Of a stretch of 64,000 nt of DNA, positions 49,667-61,166 are shown one piece after another; positions within the stretch are counted from its first letter, which is position 1; every line of letters begins with the position of its first letter. The position numbers and the translations under genes were made by a program. The DNA comes from Gelatoporia subvermispora B (lineage: Eukaryota > Basidiomycota > Agaricomycetes > Polyporales > Gelatoporiaceae). The notes under the pieces are model-generated. The model had not been told where the DNA came from, searched no databases, and saw only the letters and a list, made by a program, of their open reading frames with translations. The stretch spans positions 550,895-614,894 of the forward strand of contig KB445804.1 of assembly GCA_000320605.2 (NCBI GenBank), given 5' to 3'.

Positions 49667-49950
49667 AGTAGTATGTCAGATCAATGGGTGGCTGTCTCAA
49701 CGGTGCAGCGAGAGCAGAGAAGAGGCCAGATGGTCGCAAGAGCACAAAACGAGCTGAGCGTTACTCATAGGCCGGTAGCGCCCATACATGCGCTCGCACG
49801 TGGCTCCGCCGCGCGGCCGTACCGTAAGAGGCTCTGCGGCTGAGGTCCTCCGCCTCGTATAAATATCTCTCTATCTCTTCCCAACTACGCGCTCGACTTT
49901 TCTTGTCATATCTGCTGTTTTAACACCACCATCTCCCTTAATCTGGCTTG
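49667..49950. promoter_or_regulatory. Divergent promoter of SPN1 and the AVT3-like gene
   Basis: 284 bp between divergent starts. A TATA-like GTATAAATA lies at about 49857-49865 on the AVT3 side, followed by a CT-rich stretch up to the ATG. Confidence 0.5.
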
Positions 49951-52900
49951 ATGACTTCCCCTTCTAAACCAGTGAACATCACAAGTCCTCGTAGACGACC
50001 CGCAGACCTCCCTGGCACGCCTCCCAGCCGCTCATTCACCGTCTCGGGTTCTCCGAGCACACGCGCACTGCGTGCACAATACTCTGGCACTCCGCCGCCG
50101 CCAAACGTTCCACTTCGCCGATCCCAAGCAACGCCCGATGCTACCGGGAGCTCACCGCTGCTTAACCTTGTATCCGCGAGCGGTTATCCGTCCACCCCGC
50201 GTCCGGCTAGTAGTCTAAGTGCGCGCAGACCTTCATCTGGTGCCCACGTGCAAGAGTCCGCAACGATAGACGACCTTCCAGATGAAGAGAAAGCTCGTGT
50301 TCTGAGACGTCATCTCGTATCTCGCGAGGAACGCCAGCGCAATGGTGCGACGACGCCGACACCGGCAGCGACACCTGTAGGGCAGAGGAATTCACCTGGC
50401 GGCTCGGATAGCCCAGTGAGCGAGGCCGGTGGGATCAGCAAGCGCTCCTCGACGTCCCATCTGCGCATGCAGCGGGAGGACACTGACCCCTTCGCAGTCC
50501 CGTACGGTGCACCCGGTGCCGATGTGACGTGAGTCTTCAGCGTCATTACGTCTTCAAATGGTGTGCTTCTGCTATGGTTCCCTGCGGCATCCTTTGCGTT
50601 TACTTCAGCACGGTGGTAATGTGGCAGTTCGAGGGTGACAGCCTCTGCGTCGTGGTGCATGGTCTCGTGACACTAGGTGCAGATGCATACACCACCGTGC
50701 ATGAACACGTTTCTTGTGTGCGCGCTCTGGTCCTTGCATGATCTGTCGGAGCATAACGTCCCATGACTGCCTGCTGTTTCTTAGGAGCTAGCCTAAACTT
50801 AAGGATTCTGTCTTGTCGACGGTGGACGTAACCTGATACTGATCCGACATTGCAATAGGCATAACATCTACAAGTGGCACGCTGACCGTGTTCGGCAGTC
50901 ACGCCCTCGTGCTGCATCTTTCGCCGGTTCGACTGTCTCCACTCCGCATTCTGTCGTCGCGCACTTGCGTGAACCTGGTGGATTCCGGCGACATTTCTTG
51001 TTCCGGCGTGCCCACGCGGCGGGGACAGAGCCCCCACCTGTTTCTCGCAACTTCATCGAGTTTCTCTACCTGTTTGGACACTTTGTGCGCATCAGCTTAT
51101 TCCTGGCGAAGTTGATCACCTCACCCATTCTCGTTCATAGGCCGGTGAGGATCTCGAAGAAGAGGAAGAGGAAGAGTTTGTGGAAGAACGACAGGATGAG
51201 GAGGCACAGATCAGCGCTCCTGTGCCTATGCCTTCTGGTGCGGGGATTCCAGGTATCACCCTCCCATCAGAAGCCCCGGATACACATAAGGGCACAGAGC
51301 GGGAGCCTTTACTTGGACGTCAACGGTCGGCGTCCAGGGTGCGGAGGCGGCGCGCCGCAAGCGAGGGGGCTCATGGTGACGCTACCGTGACGCAGGCAGT
51401 GCTGATGGTTAGTGTCTGTTCGTATTCAATGAGACATCCACTGAGTCGATATGTGCAGCTACTCAAATCGTTCGTCGGGACTGGAATCTTGTTTTTGGGC
51501 AAAGCGTATGTAATGAACAGCTTCCTTCAAGGCATTGGACCTAAACATTTCGATGCATAGGTTTTTCAACGGCGGCATACTGTTCTCAAGCGCAATTCTA
51601 ACCTTCATTGCTCTCATCTCGTTGTACTCTTTCCTTCTGTTAGTGAAGACTAAGTTTGTGGTATCTGGTAGTTTCGGAGGTAGGGCGCAATGTCACAGCC
51701 TTGAGACAACAGGACACTGACCTTAGTGCGTAGACATCGGCGGGGCTTTGTACGGTCCCTGGATGCGTTATGCTATTCTCACTTCCATTGTGGTCTCACA
51801 ATTAGGATTCGTTTCGGCGTACATCATCTTCGTCTCAGAGAATCTACAGGTAGCTTATATACATTCACTCTGTGCCAAGTTGACTAAAGGTCATGTCTAG
51901 GCTTTCACTCTTGCGATAACGAACTGTGCTACAGCGCTTGGAATTCAGTATTTCATTGCCTTGCAGCTCATCATCTTCCTGCCGCTTGCACTCGTGCGAA
52001 ACCTCGCAAGGCTGAGCACGACGGCGCTTGTCGCCGACGTGTTCATCCTTGCTGGTCTCATCTACATCTTTGGTAGCGAAGCTGCCATCATGGGTCGGCG
52101 CGGCACATCGCATGTCGAACTGTTCAATCCAAAGGACTGGCCGCTATTGATTGGGTGAGTAGGGTCGATGTCTCCTTTATACACCTTGATGACATGTTCC
52201 GTTGATCAGAACGGCTGTGTTCTCGTTCGAAGGCATTGGACTGGTGAGTTTTACAGCATCGTTCATATGCGTATATGCTGAATCATCCTAGGTTATTCCG
52301 ATCACTGACGCGATGCGCGAGCCTCGCAAATTCCCTCGGGTGCTGACGGGCGTCATGCTCACCCTCATGGGTGAGTTACGAAGCATACTCAAGCTGACAG
52401 TCATATATTCATCCCGCGTGCAGTCATGTTCTGCGGTGCTGGCATTATGTCTTACCTCACGTTTGGTTCGGACGTGAAAACAGTGGTCATCGTGAACTTA
52501 GACATGACGAGCAAATTTACCCAAGTGGTACGGACTGTCTTACATGGTTCATTCGTTGCCTAATATCGATTCCATATAGGTCCAGTTCCTGTACTCACTG
52601 GCGATTCTTCTATCTGTGCCGCTACAACTTTTCCCTGCAGTGCGCATTATGGAGCAAGGTATCTTCCAGCACAGCGGAAAGGGGAACATGCGCGTCAAGT
52701 GGCTCAAGAATGCGTTCCGTTCTGCTATTGTCATTTTCTGCGCTTTTATCAGCTGGGCCGGCGCAGCCGATCTAGACAAGTTCGTGTCGTTCATCGGTAG
52801 CTTCGCTTGGTATGTTATTCTATTCACTCTCACTTGTTATGTGCTGACGTATTGATGATCGTCAGCGTTCCGTTGTGCTACGTATACCCGGCTATGCTCC

Positions 52901-53148
52901 ATTACAAGGCGTGTGCACGCACTCGCAGGGAGAAGGCACAAGACATTGCGCTTATGATCTTCGGTATGCTTGCTGCAACATACACCACAATACAGACAGT
53001 CAAGGTACATCGTATAATATATATGATATACGTGGCCGTACTCACACACCAATTATAGTTGATGGTCGCTCCTGAGCCGGCAGGCCCGCCTGTCTTGGGC
53101 CAGTGCGACAGTCTTCCAGAAGATCTGTTCAGTGGACCGTCCCTTTAA
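49951..53148 (+). CDS. Vacuolar amino-acid transporter, AVT3/AVT4-like (AAAP family)
   Basis: Thirteen exons (49951-50528, 50859-51084, 51141-51407, 51459-51505, 51561-51679, 51734-51849, 51901-52154, 52210-52243, 52292-52370, 52424-52527, 52580-52809, 52866-53004, 53059-53148) join to 760 residues. A long Ser/Pro-rich cytosolic N-terminus contains a YKWHADRVRQSRPRAASF block and an acidic run. The membrane part starts LLKSFVGTGILFLGKAF and shows the family landmarks FFNGGILFS, DIGGALYGPWMRYAIL, AVFSFEGIGLVIPITDAMREPRKFP, MSYLTFGSDVKTVVIVNL, QFLYSLAILLSVPLQLFPAVRIME and YVYPAMLHYKA. About eleven helices are expected. Yeast Avt3 and Avt4 export neutral amino acids from the vacuole. Intron 1 is 330 nt, far longer than the other eleven. 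Confidence 0.93.
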
Positions 53149-53455
53149 TTGACCATTTACGTTCTGGTCTCCTCGTGTTGCGTCTTCGGTTGTGTGGGAT
53201 AATACTAGTGGACTAGATTACCAACTTACATGTGCATTTGCATCTACAGTCGCATATACATCTTCATTCGGAATGTTTGTACATTAGTCACAATACATGC
53301 ATCGTATGTAGAATGCAGGTGCCGCAGCCATTGATTTTACATCCCTAATTTTTTTCAGATGCCCGGCATGCAGTGGGTCGTCTGGACGCAATGGAGATAA
53401 TTGAGTCGGGCTTCGAGGTACCACTCACGTGCTCGTTCCGAGAACGTGGAACACC
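53149..53455. other. Intergenic region between AVT3 3' end and the TIR element
   Basis: About 300 bp, AT-rich in its first half; no gene seen. It ends at the ACC that flanks the left terminal repeat. Confidence 0.4.
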
Positions 53456-54923
53456 CACTGCGTTAAACGCCAGGCGATGCCCTTCCGGAATGTCTCCGGC
53501 ATCCCGTGTGACGAGCCACATTCCGCCCATATGTCGTCCACATGCTGAAATTTCCAGCATCTCGTGCGTTATCTCACAAAACGGCCATGTTCCGGCCACA
53601 TTCTACCCAGAGAGAATCTAGAGTTACCACGCTGTGTCATAAAATCCATTTTCTTCCCGAATATTGTACGATAACCCCCAGCCCGAAAATACCGTGGACT
53701 TGTCAAAGCGATGACGTCTGTGACTTCACTCCACGGCTCGAACGTTCACGTTCAGTCTCTGACTCCTGTCCATCTACCACCATCTTCCACAGATCTACTC
53801 TGCAACCATAAGTCCTCTAGGATCGTGAGTTACGCTTATCAGCACTAACTGGCTCTTCTTTCACAGAGTAACATTGGCTTCCAGGTAGTCATTATCCGGG
53901 ATTAGGATGGAAGACGGAGGGCAATGGGCGGAGGTGTACTCGATGCGTCTACATGGTGATCTACTTTGCACGGCCTTTACTAAGCCGCACTGCATCTTAG
54001 AAGAAGTAGATCTTAGTGTGAGTTATCCCGTTAACCCGTCAGCCTGCAGTAGCTCGTAGCCGCTGACCGCAAAACTTGTGGACTAGAACAGTATACCGTG
54101 CAGACTACTAGAGTGGAGTCTTGACTTTCAATGGAGCAGAGCCATAGTAAGTACTCCTATTATGCTTAACCTTTCAAAGATAAATATTGACTTCTCGATG
54201 CGCTAGTAGATCCCGGCTGGGAGAATTGTGCTAAAAGGCTGAAACCCGGTGAGGTGTTCTTATGGTGGCTATATGCATACATAACTAACGTCATCGAGTT
54301 ACCGCAGCACAAGCACTCGAAGCTCATATCTAGAACCCTGCGCGACTTCCGTTTACTTGTGGTGCGACAAATATTTCAATGATCGGCCCTCGTAAGTCAA
54401 CACTGTCTGTGTCTTTCTTACGGGCACCTTACATGAGTCTACAGATGAACCGGGATCCTACTGCTTCAAGAAATTGCATTAAGCAGTAAGCACATAACGG
54501 GCTAAAGGGTAGGTTTCGAGGCAAGCACTTCCTCTTCCTACCCAGACCTGTCCTCGAGACAGAGTTCTGCTTCGGCCCTGCAATGAATAGTAGAACCCCT
54601 GTAGTGTAGTAGTATATGGAAGTGCAATATATGATGCAAATTACAGAAAGTAGAGCTGAACGAACGGCGGGTGCGGGGGAACCAATATCAGGCTAGTAAA
54701 CCTGGAATATATTCCATGTAACCCAATTTGGGTAGAACCAGCATCTGAGCGGAATATGGCCGGCATCTGAGCCAGCATATGACCGGAATGTGAGGGATCG
54801 GGGCTCATTTCGGCCACATGCTGGATTTCGTGTTATCCGGGGTGCATGTGGCCGGCATGTGGCCGGAATACCGGATGTCAGGGCACATTCCGGGAGGGGT
54901 GTCGCCCGGCGTTTAACGCAGTG
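53456..54923. mobile_element. Non-autonomous DNA transposon-like element with terminal inverted repeats
   Basis: The left end CACTGCGTTAAACGCC (from 53456) is repeated inverted at the right end (to 54923). Similarity continues with gaps over about 150-190 bp: 53456-53608 against 54730-54923, both arms ending at TTCTACCC on the inner side. The arms are built from repeated words such as GGCCACATGC, CCGGAATGT and CCGGCATGTGGCC. ACC flanks the element on both sides (53453-53455 and 54924-54926), a possible 3-bp target duplication. The interior of about 1.1 kb has no long open frame, so it cannot encode a transposase. CACT-type ends with a 3-bp duplication resemble CACTA-like (CMC) elements; the exact superfamily is not established. 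Confidence 0.75.
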
Positions 54924-55065
54924 ACCAGAGAAGATGTTGGAGCGGTGAATGAACGCGCCCTATGACGTTATAGACCCCTTCGGTGTCTCCAGCATGCTAA
55001 ATATCCACCGATATTCTCGTTGAGCAAATGTTCACAAAAGGCTTCACTTACCATGACTTAGTGCG

Positions 55066-56410
55066 ATGAGCATGAATTTTTCTGACGAGCCGAAACACTC
55101 TGAACAACTGGTTGTCCGGGATGAGAAGCCGTACAACGCCGAACCTGACCTTGAGAAATTAATACAACATTCGCTCACTCCGGAAGAGCTTGTGTATTGT
55201 CGCAATTACTGTAAGCAACCTCAAGGTCGCCCAGGATACGAGACGTTGACCATCTGCATTTATATTTCAGGTCCTATCAAGTCTCTCAGCGAGGACCGGA
55301 CTATCAAGATCAATGGACTTGTACAAAATCCTCTGGAACTAAGCGTTAAGGATCTCAAGCAGCAATTCGAACACCACCACACTGTAGCGGCTCTACAAGT
55401 GCATATTCCGCGCCTCACTCCAGTGTATGGACACCGCTGATGGCTTTATCCAGTGCGCGGGAAATAGGCGCAGTCTGATGGCGCGAAAGAAGGGAAAGGA
55501 CACTGAAGGCATCAAGTGGGAAGAGGCCACGATCTGCAATGTGCGATGGGGAGGCGCGAGCATCCGAGATGTGCTGCGTCACGCAGGCGTAAAGCTTGAT
55601 AACAAAGCGTCAACATCGCAATTATACCTGTCTTTCGCATCTCACGTTACCGCTTGCCAAGACGATGACTGGTTTGGCGCCTCAATCCCACTGGGAAAAG
55701 CGTTGGACCAGGATGGAGGCGTGCTGCTTGCATACGAGGTATGCGCTATTTCGGTCGAGCTGCCTGCTGTTCTCACGAAATATGTAGATGAATGATAAAC
55801 CCCTTAGTCCAGACCATGGATACCCTTTGCGCATAGTCGTTCCAGGTTATAGCGGCGTGCGGTGGGTGAAATGGGTGGATGAAATCACGGTCTCTGAGCG
55901 AGAGAGCGAGAATTTCTACCAGCAGAAGGATTACAAGATCTTGCCTACACAAGTAAGTGGTTCAGTCCGACTAATTAAAATTCACCTCAAAACTTCGACT
56001 AATGTCAGGTTGCCAAACACGATCAAGCTGACCGTGAAGACTGGTGGGCGAAAGTACCCCCATTACAAGCCAACCCTCTGAATTCCGCCATTGCGATAGC
56101 CCGAATAGTTGCGCCAGGAGTGCTTTATGTCAAAGGTTACGCAGTTCCCGGCGAAACAGGGCAAGTCTCGAGAGTCTACGTTAGTGTTGATGAGGGAAGG
56201 TCCTGGCAGCTGGCACGTGTCATATATCAAGAGGGTAGATGGAGCTGGACGCTATGGGAAGTAACAGTCGCGCTGACATACGGGTACAAAGACCACGGAA
56301 AGGTATGGAGCAGAGCGATCGATGGGAGCGGGGAGGTGCAATGTTTGGACGTGGACTGGAACTTGAGAGGCGTTGGGTTCACAGCAGTAGGAGAGAAAAC
56401 GTTCCAATGA
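55066..56410 (+). CDS. Sulfite-oxidase-type molybdopterin enzyme
   Basis: Exons 55066-55210, 55271-55398, 55454-55738, 55788-55952 and 56009-56410 join to 374 residues. The molybdopterin-binding half has the family order: [20 protein letters not shown], then LQCAGNRRS with the Cys that ligates Mo, [64 protein letters not shown]. The C-terminal dimerisation half has [27 protein letters not shown] and a GEVQC...RGVG tail. There is no cytochrome b5 domain, as in the plant and many fungal forms, so oxygen or an unknown acceptor would take the electrons. The usual RNHxP segment reads RNYCPIK here. The gene lies 142 bp right of the TIR element. Confidence 0.88.
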
Positions 56411-57161
56411 TGCAGTACACGGGGTGACTTTGTGTGGATTATGAACTATTGGCGACGCACTAGTTGAGCTTTAGGGCATGACGAGGACATGAACGAGGCG
56501 TCTCGGTATATGTACCTCGGGCTGGTAGGGCCAGCGCCGCACAGCCAGGGCCAGACACCAGGCGTTTGTAAGATCTGAATCTGATGTAAGTAGGTGACCC
56601 GAATTCAGACGCTGCCACAGAACTGTTTGCCGCACGTTGTGGAACCCTGAAGACCGTCGTATTCCGAACGTGAAGAGGGATACGACACTCACGCTGCTGG
56701 TATCGAACGCAGACGTAATAGGGAGCTCAAAATCACTTATAGCAAGTCCGCTTGAGAGCCGGAGTAATTTAACTCCATTACGAGGTTGCGGCCAGGTCAC
56801 TGGTCTTTCCCTCCAGGCACAACTCGGTGATGCGTCGCCCTCAGCTAGAAGGGCGACACTGTGCAGATACGGAGAGGCTACTGCCCATCAGCGCGTTTCT
56901 TATAAATACATACATAAATAATGTCTCCTTGCTCTACACCTTTGCGCGTTCCATCCTGTCAATGAGCTGTGTATACTCTTAACAGTGTATACGATTCAAT
57001 ACGGAGAGAGCGTTGTATGATTATCTGTAGATAGACTTCGATAGTTTATGTGATCTCTAATGTCCATAGCAGCAACAACGGTGTAGGATTGCCTGACATA
57101 TGGACGTCAGTGATCTGGACGATATTTCGATATGCAATGCAAACGCACAGCTAATGCATGC
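56411..57161. other. Intergenic region right of the sulfite-oxidase gene
   Basis: About 750 bp, AT-richer; no supported gene. Short frames on both strands (56471-56800, 56637-56921) have no recognisable content. Confidence 0.35.
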
Positions 57162-57380
57162 CTATCCGTGTAGGGAGAGCCTATCGACATTCAGCCAGAG
57201 AGGCATCGGCAACCAGTGATGATGTGCCGCTACTCTGCTCGCAGCCTCCTTTGTCTCTGTCTGTGGACTTGTTGCTGGAGGATATAGTGTCGTGTTGCGC
57301 AGCGGAACTGCATGAGCTAGCATAATATAGCTGTTCGCGAACAGTATTCCAGCAAAAATGACTTGGAGATCAAGACGCAT
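57162..57380 (-). CDS. Possible small secreted protein (72 aa)
   Basis: From Met at 57380 the frame starts MRLDLQVIFAGILFANSYIM, a classical signal peptide (basic n-region, hydrophobic core), with a likely cleavage after AHA. The mature part is short (about 46 residues), His/Trp-containing and without cysteines. The frame is open further upstream to 57503, so the start is chosen on the signal peptide alone. A TATA-like GTATATAG is present on the minus strand near 57613-57620. No homology is claimed; a chance frame cannot be excluded. Confidence 0.35.
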   Translation of the reverse strand: MRLDLQVIFAGILFANSYIMLAHAVPLRNTTLYPPATSPQTETKEAASRVAAHHHWLPMPLWLNVDRLSLHG

Positions 57381-60300
57381 TTCGAAAAGACAGGTATCGA
57401 AAAGAGAGAAGATTTGTAGTGACTGATGGCGGAGAAGTCGAACAAAGACAGTGACGTCTAATATAGGTAGTTTTGTCGGTAAGTCTTCATCACACGCGCA
57501 CAAGCTCTAGGGCAACTCACCGAAGCAAAAAGAATTACAAGAGGCAGAGGGGCAAAGGGTAAATTCCCTCACGTCCACGGAAAGGAGATATCGCAGTGGC
57601 AGTTGGACCATGGGGCTATATACCGCACTCAGGGATGTCTATAACGGCAGCAACGGCAGCATGCCTTCCAAGCTCAACGGGTCGAACTAGGTAACATGAC
57701 ACTATGAACGGCGAGCGCGACGTGCAGACAGATCGTCGAAATCAGCCAAGTCAGACATGACAGGACATCTTATACCGGTTATACCGGGAGTGCATGCAGG
57801 TGGTCATCTATAGCGTCCCAGTTGTTTGTGTTATATTACCTCAGGCAAAAACATCGCAGCAGATGTTTGTAGGACTGAACTGCAAAGTTATACGGAATAA
57901 TTTTCGTTGACTTCCGCAGGATTTGGTTGATCGACGAGGCGTAGTTTGTCGTGCAAGACGTAGAGCTCATGGCCGTTGAATACGGACGCCAAGTAATCCT
58001 CTTGTGTGCTATACCCATCAGACTAGTATGGTCGCTGCCAATGTCGCCCGCTGGCATATTGACAAGGTGTCGACATCATGGCATTCCGTAGCCAAGGTTC
58101 TTCGAAAATGAGACATCGAGTCGTATACTGGAGCTCATATATCAGCTTGAGCGCGAACGTCTTCGACAAATGATCTGCACAAGCAGCAGTGGAGAATCAT
58201 CTGCCCCTCAAGAACGAAGAGGCACCAAGGTGTGTGCGAAGATGGAACAACTGAACCTGAGAAGATGGCGTAGACACTTTGCAGATACGGATATAACACG
58301 TGGCTCTGGATGCGACGTTTGGGCCCAAGCCTGGTAGAAGCGGCTGCAACGATGTGAACTGATGTGAACTCGTTCACACCTGAGGTTGCCAAGAATCAAA
58401 ATTTGCAGTCAGTGTTCACTAGCTCGTACTCTCACAATTGCCCTCGAGTAGCGTGACCAGCAATTCTCTCGCACGAATCGCTCATGGACGTACCTGTCGA
58501 TCCTGACACGCCCTCCATCAGCCCATCTGGAGCGCGCAGCGACGACTTCAACTCAAATCCGGCTGACCTCGCGCAGCACGACTTATGACCCGCGAATGTT
58601 ACTCCCACATCCTTCGTCGTGACGGTATCGGCCTGATCATGCATTTTGGATGTCACCGCTGGGCGGCATGTCCGTGGGACCCCGCTGTCTCCGGGCTCTG
58701 ACCTCTTCGCTGCCTGCATCGCCTGCCTCACCTCGGTCGCGCACCTGATCCTTGCGCTGGATTACGATGTGAAGTCGTGTCAGACCATGACCTGCAAAGT
58801 GTCTGTGCCATAATGGGGAACACATGGGCAACCAGGGTAATCTCCCACCGGCCTCGACTCGACAGTGCGTGGAAGCGTGCTTGTGCCGACTCGGACACGG
58901 GTTCAAAGGCTTCAAGGCGTGTTGATCTCACCCGTCCCCTCCATATGATCATTCGTCCATTTAGCGGCGAGCCCTTCCTGATCTCGTCGGTATTTGTGCG
59001 GACTCGCTTGGATTCCTGATTTGATGAACTCTCAGGGCTATTTTCGGAACACGGGCTGCTGTTTTGACTGGTGCGATTCTCTTGACTCCGTATCCGGCAC
59101 ATTCTCTCTGCTTTCGTCCTGTGTTCCCCAGAAAAATCCGAGCTATTACTCTGCGAGACTGCGACAGCACAGACGGGCTTCAAGCTCTCAGCTTCAGGTG
59201 CAGGTCCAGCAGATACACCCAATCTCCGTGTTCCATTCCGATTGCCACTGTTCTGGCCTTCATTTCGAGGCCCGCCGTTGCTTCTCGGAACGTCTAGATA
59301 ATATAATGGACGTAGAGGCCGGCATTCTCGCGGCAAGCCTGTGTTACTGTGACATCTCGTCCCTGGATGAGGTCTGGTGCATATTGTGTAGCTCTTCAGC
59401 TGAACAGTCGGCACCGCACAAAATGTAGGTTGTCACACAAAGTCTGCCACGGAACAGATAAAATTCCCTACCTTGCTATTCCCTCTGCCGTCCAAGATGC
59501 ACACCTTACTGAACGTCCGGGCACGCAGAAATCACTGCCTTCAATCGCTATGGTACGAGGATGTCGGGCATTGGCCCACGTTCGTGGAAACTCCGCAACA
59601 GCTTTCCCTTAGCAAATAACATCATCTTATGCAGTATTGCTCAGTCGGGCCTTTCATCGCCAATTTGAGCCACGTTTCTCTGGTTACAAATGTGATAACC
59701 AAACTCCACTGTGAAATATACCGTGCTCCAAGAGTCTTTTAAGTTCTCCACAGTCATCCGCCGGTGCCCTTGTTCGCCCTTACGCGCACGCTCCCGGACA
59801 ACGTGTGTTTCAGCGTATGATCGCTGCCATATAAGTCGATGATGCTGTGTGCATCGAACAGGTAGGTGGCGACACGGGTGGCGAACATGCATCTGGCTGT
59901 CGTCAACACGGGCGCTGCGAGCGCTGCGGTATGCTGCGCTGCATAGGCTAATTGTTCGTGTCAATTGACCGCTTCCGTTGGACGGTCCCCGCAGCAGGCC
60001 TTCGCACGGCTCGGATTGCGCCGTGTACGGCCGCGATGAAGGTCCTCCTCGAGGCGCGCTGTCCGCCGTGTTGATGGCGGCATCTGGCTGTGTCTGGTGA
60101 TTGCCCGCGCGGTGCATAAGTGGTGCTCGCCGACGTTGTTCGCGTCGAGGACGATGACGGTGCGCTTGAGGTCGGTTGTGATAGACTATAAACTACTCGG
60201 TTATACGCGAAGTTGCGTCATCGTTTGCGGGGCGATGTGCGCGGGAAGCCCGCCGCTGCACGTGGCCGCGAGTCAACCAGAGAAGGCATCTTCGCACTTT

Positions 60301-60491
60301 TTGGCAGTCGAACGTTTCGTAGTTCACAGCAGACTGCAACCTCAAATCTGCCCACAATCAATTAGAGGAGAACGCTCGAAAGTGGGGAAAGTGGAACCTG
60401 TGGGCGCCGGTTGGGGTGACTGCCTCGGGAAAACGACTGCCGCTGGAAACGTAAGCGGGGAAGACGTGACCAGACATCATCGCACTCTGAC
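57381..60491. other. 3.1-kb stretch without a confident gene
   Basis: The longest frame is a 228-codon minus-strand one (58728-59414) with Ser/Asn/Arg-rich, protein-like composition (SQENRTSQNSSPCSENSPES) but no domain, splice partner or start context. Other frames (58432-58731, 59641-60117, 60097-60588) look accidental. The right end at 60491 coincides with the proposed inversion breakpoint. Confidence 0.35.
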
Positions 60492-60999
60492 GGAACATGG
60501 CCAAATCATGCATGCCGACTGCGACCTCGCGACAGTGCCTTCGGTCGCCAGCAAGGTGCGCCATTCGGTAGCCTGGCACATAATTTGAGAGTATAACGTC
60601 TCTGCACTCTGGATGGTGTAATAAATCGTGTCTAAATTCGCGACATGTGCTGGTAAGGGAGTGGAAGTCTTCCCAAGACAAGGTCCTGAGTAGATGAGAG
60701 AGAACTCGAGGGTCCTTGAGCGTTTTGCTCAGAGTACGGCGTGTTGTGGCCAGAGACATTGGACGAGCCCTTTGCTTGCCTGCAGCTTTGGACATTGGTG
60801 GTGGGGGCCGTATACGAAGATGAGATGCAATTCTGGCCTCGAGCGAGTCGCCGGATTTTGGGAGAGTTGGCAACGGCCGTTCTCGCCGTGTCTGGGAGGG
60901 CATTGCTGTAGAAGTTCCCGGACGGTCGGAAAGGGGTGACGGATAATCGTTAGGTATTAGTAGTTCTGAGGCCATCGGGGCGATAACTTGAGCAGCCAT
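60492..60999 (-). CDS. F-box-like protein, N-terminal half, inverted relative to its C-terminal half
   Basis: From the ATG at 60999 the frame reads a Ser/Pro-rich N-terminus, then an F-box-like helical region: DPRVLSHLLRTLSWEDFHSL, TCREFRHDLLHHPECRDVIL, NYVPGYRMAHLAGDRRHCRE, ending VAVGMHDLAMF. At 60492 the frame meets a phase-1 donor (C|GTCAGA). Unspliced, it runs 44 further codons of unrelated content to 60358. The plus-strand gene at 61167 begins with a phase-1 acceptor and continues exactly where this protein stops. I infer that both are halves of one ancestral gene separated by an inversion. As it stands this half could be transcribed from the 167 bp between the two pieces, giving a truncated F-box protein. 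Confidence 0.65.
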
Positions 61000-61166
61000 G
61001 GAGGGGGGGATTGGTGGACGAGATGGTCAAGGGGAGGTAATAAGAGAGACCATGGAGGGCATCGGAGCAGACGGAGCGATGAGATGGACTGCCGGGGTTC
61101 ACACGCGCTTAAGTCACTTCGCCGAGCGCTCATTTGTCAAAAAAATCATGAGATAACTTCCTCCAG

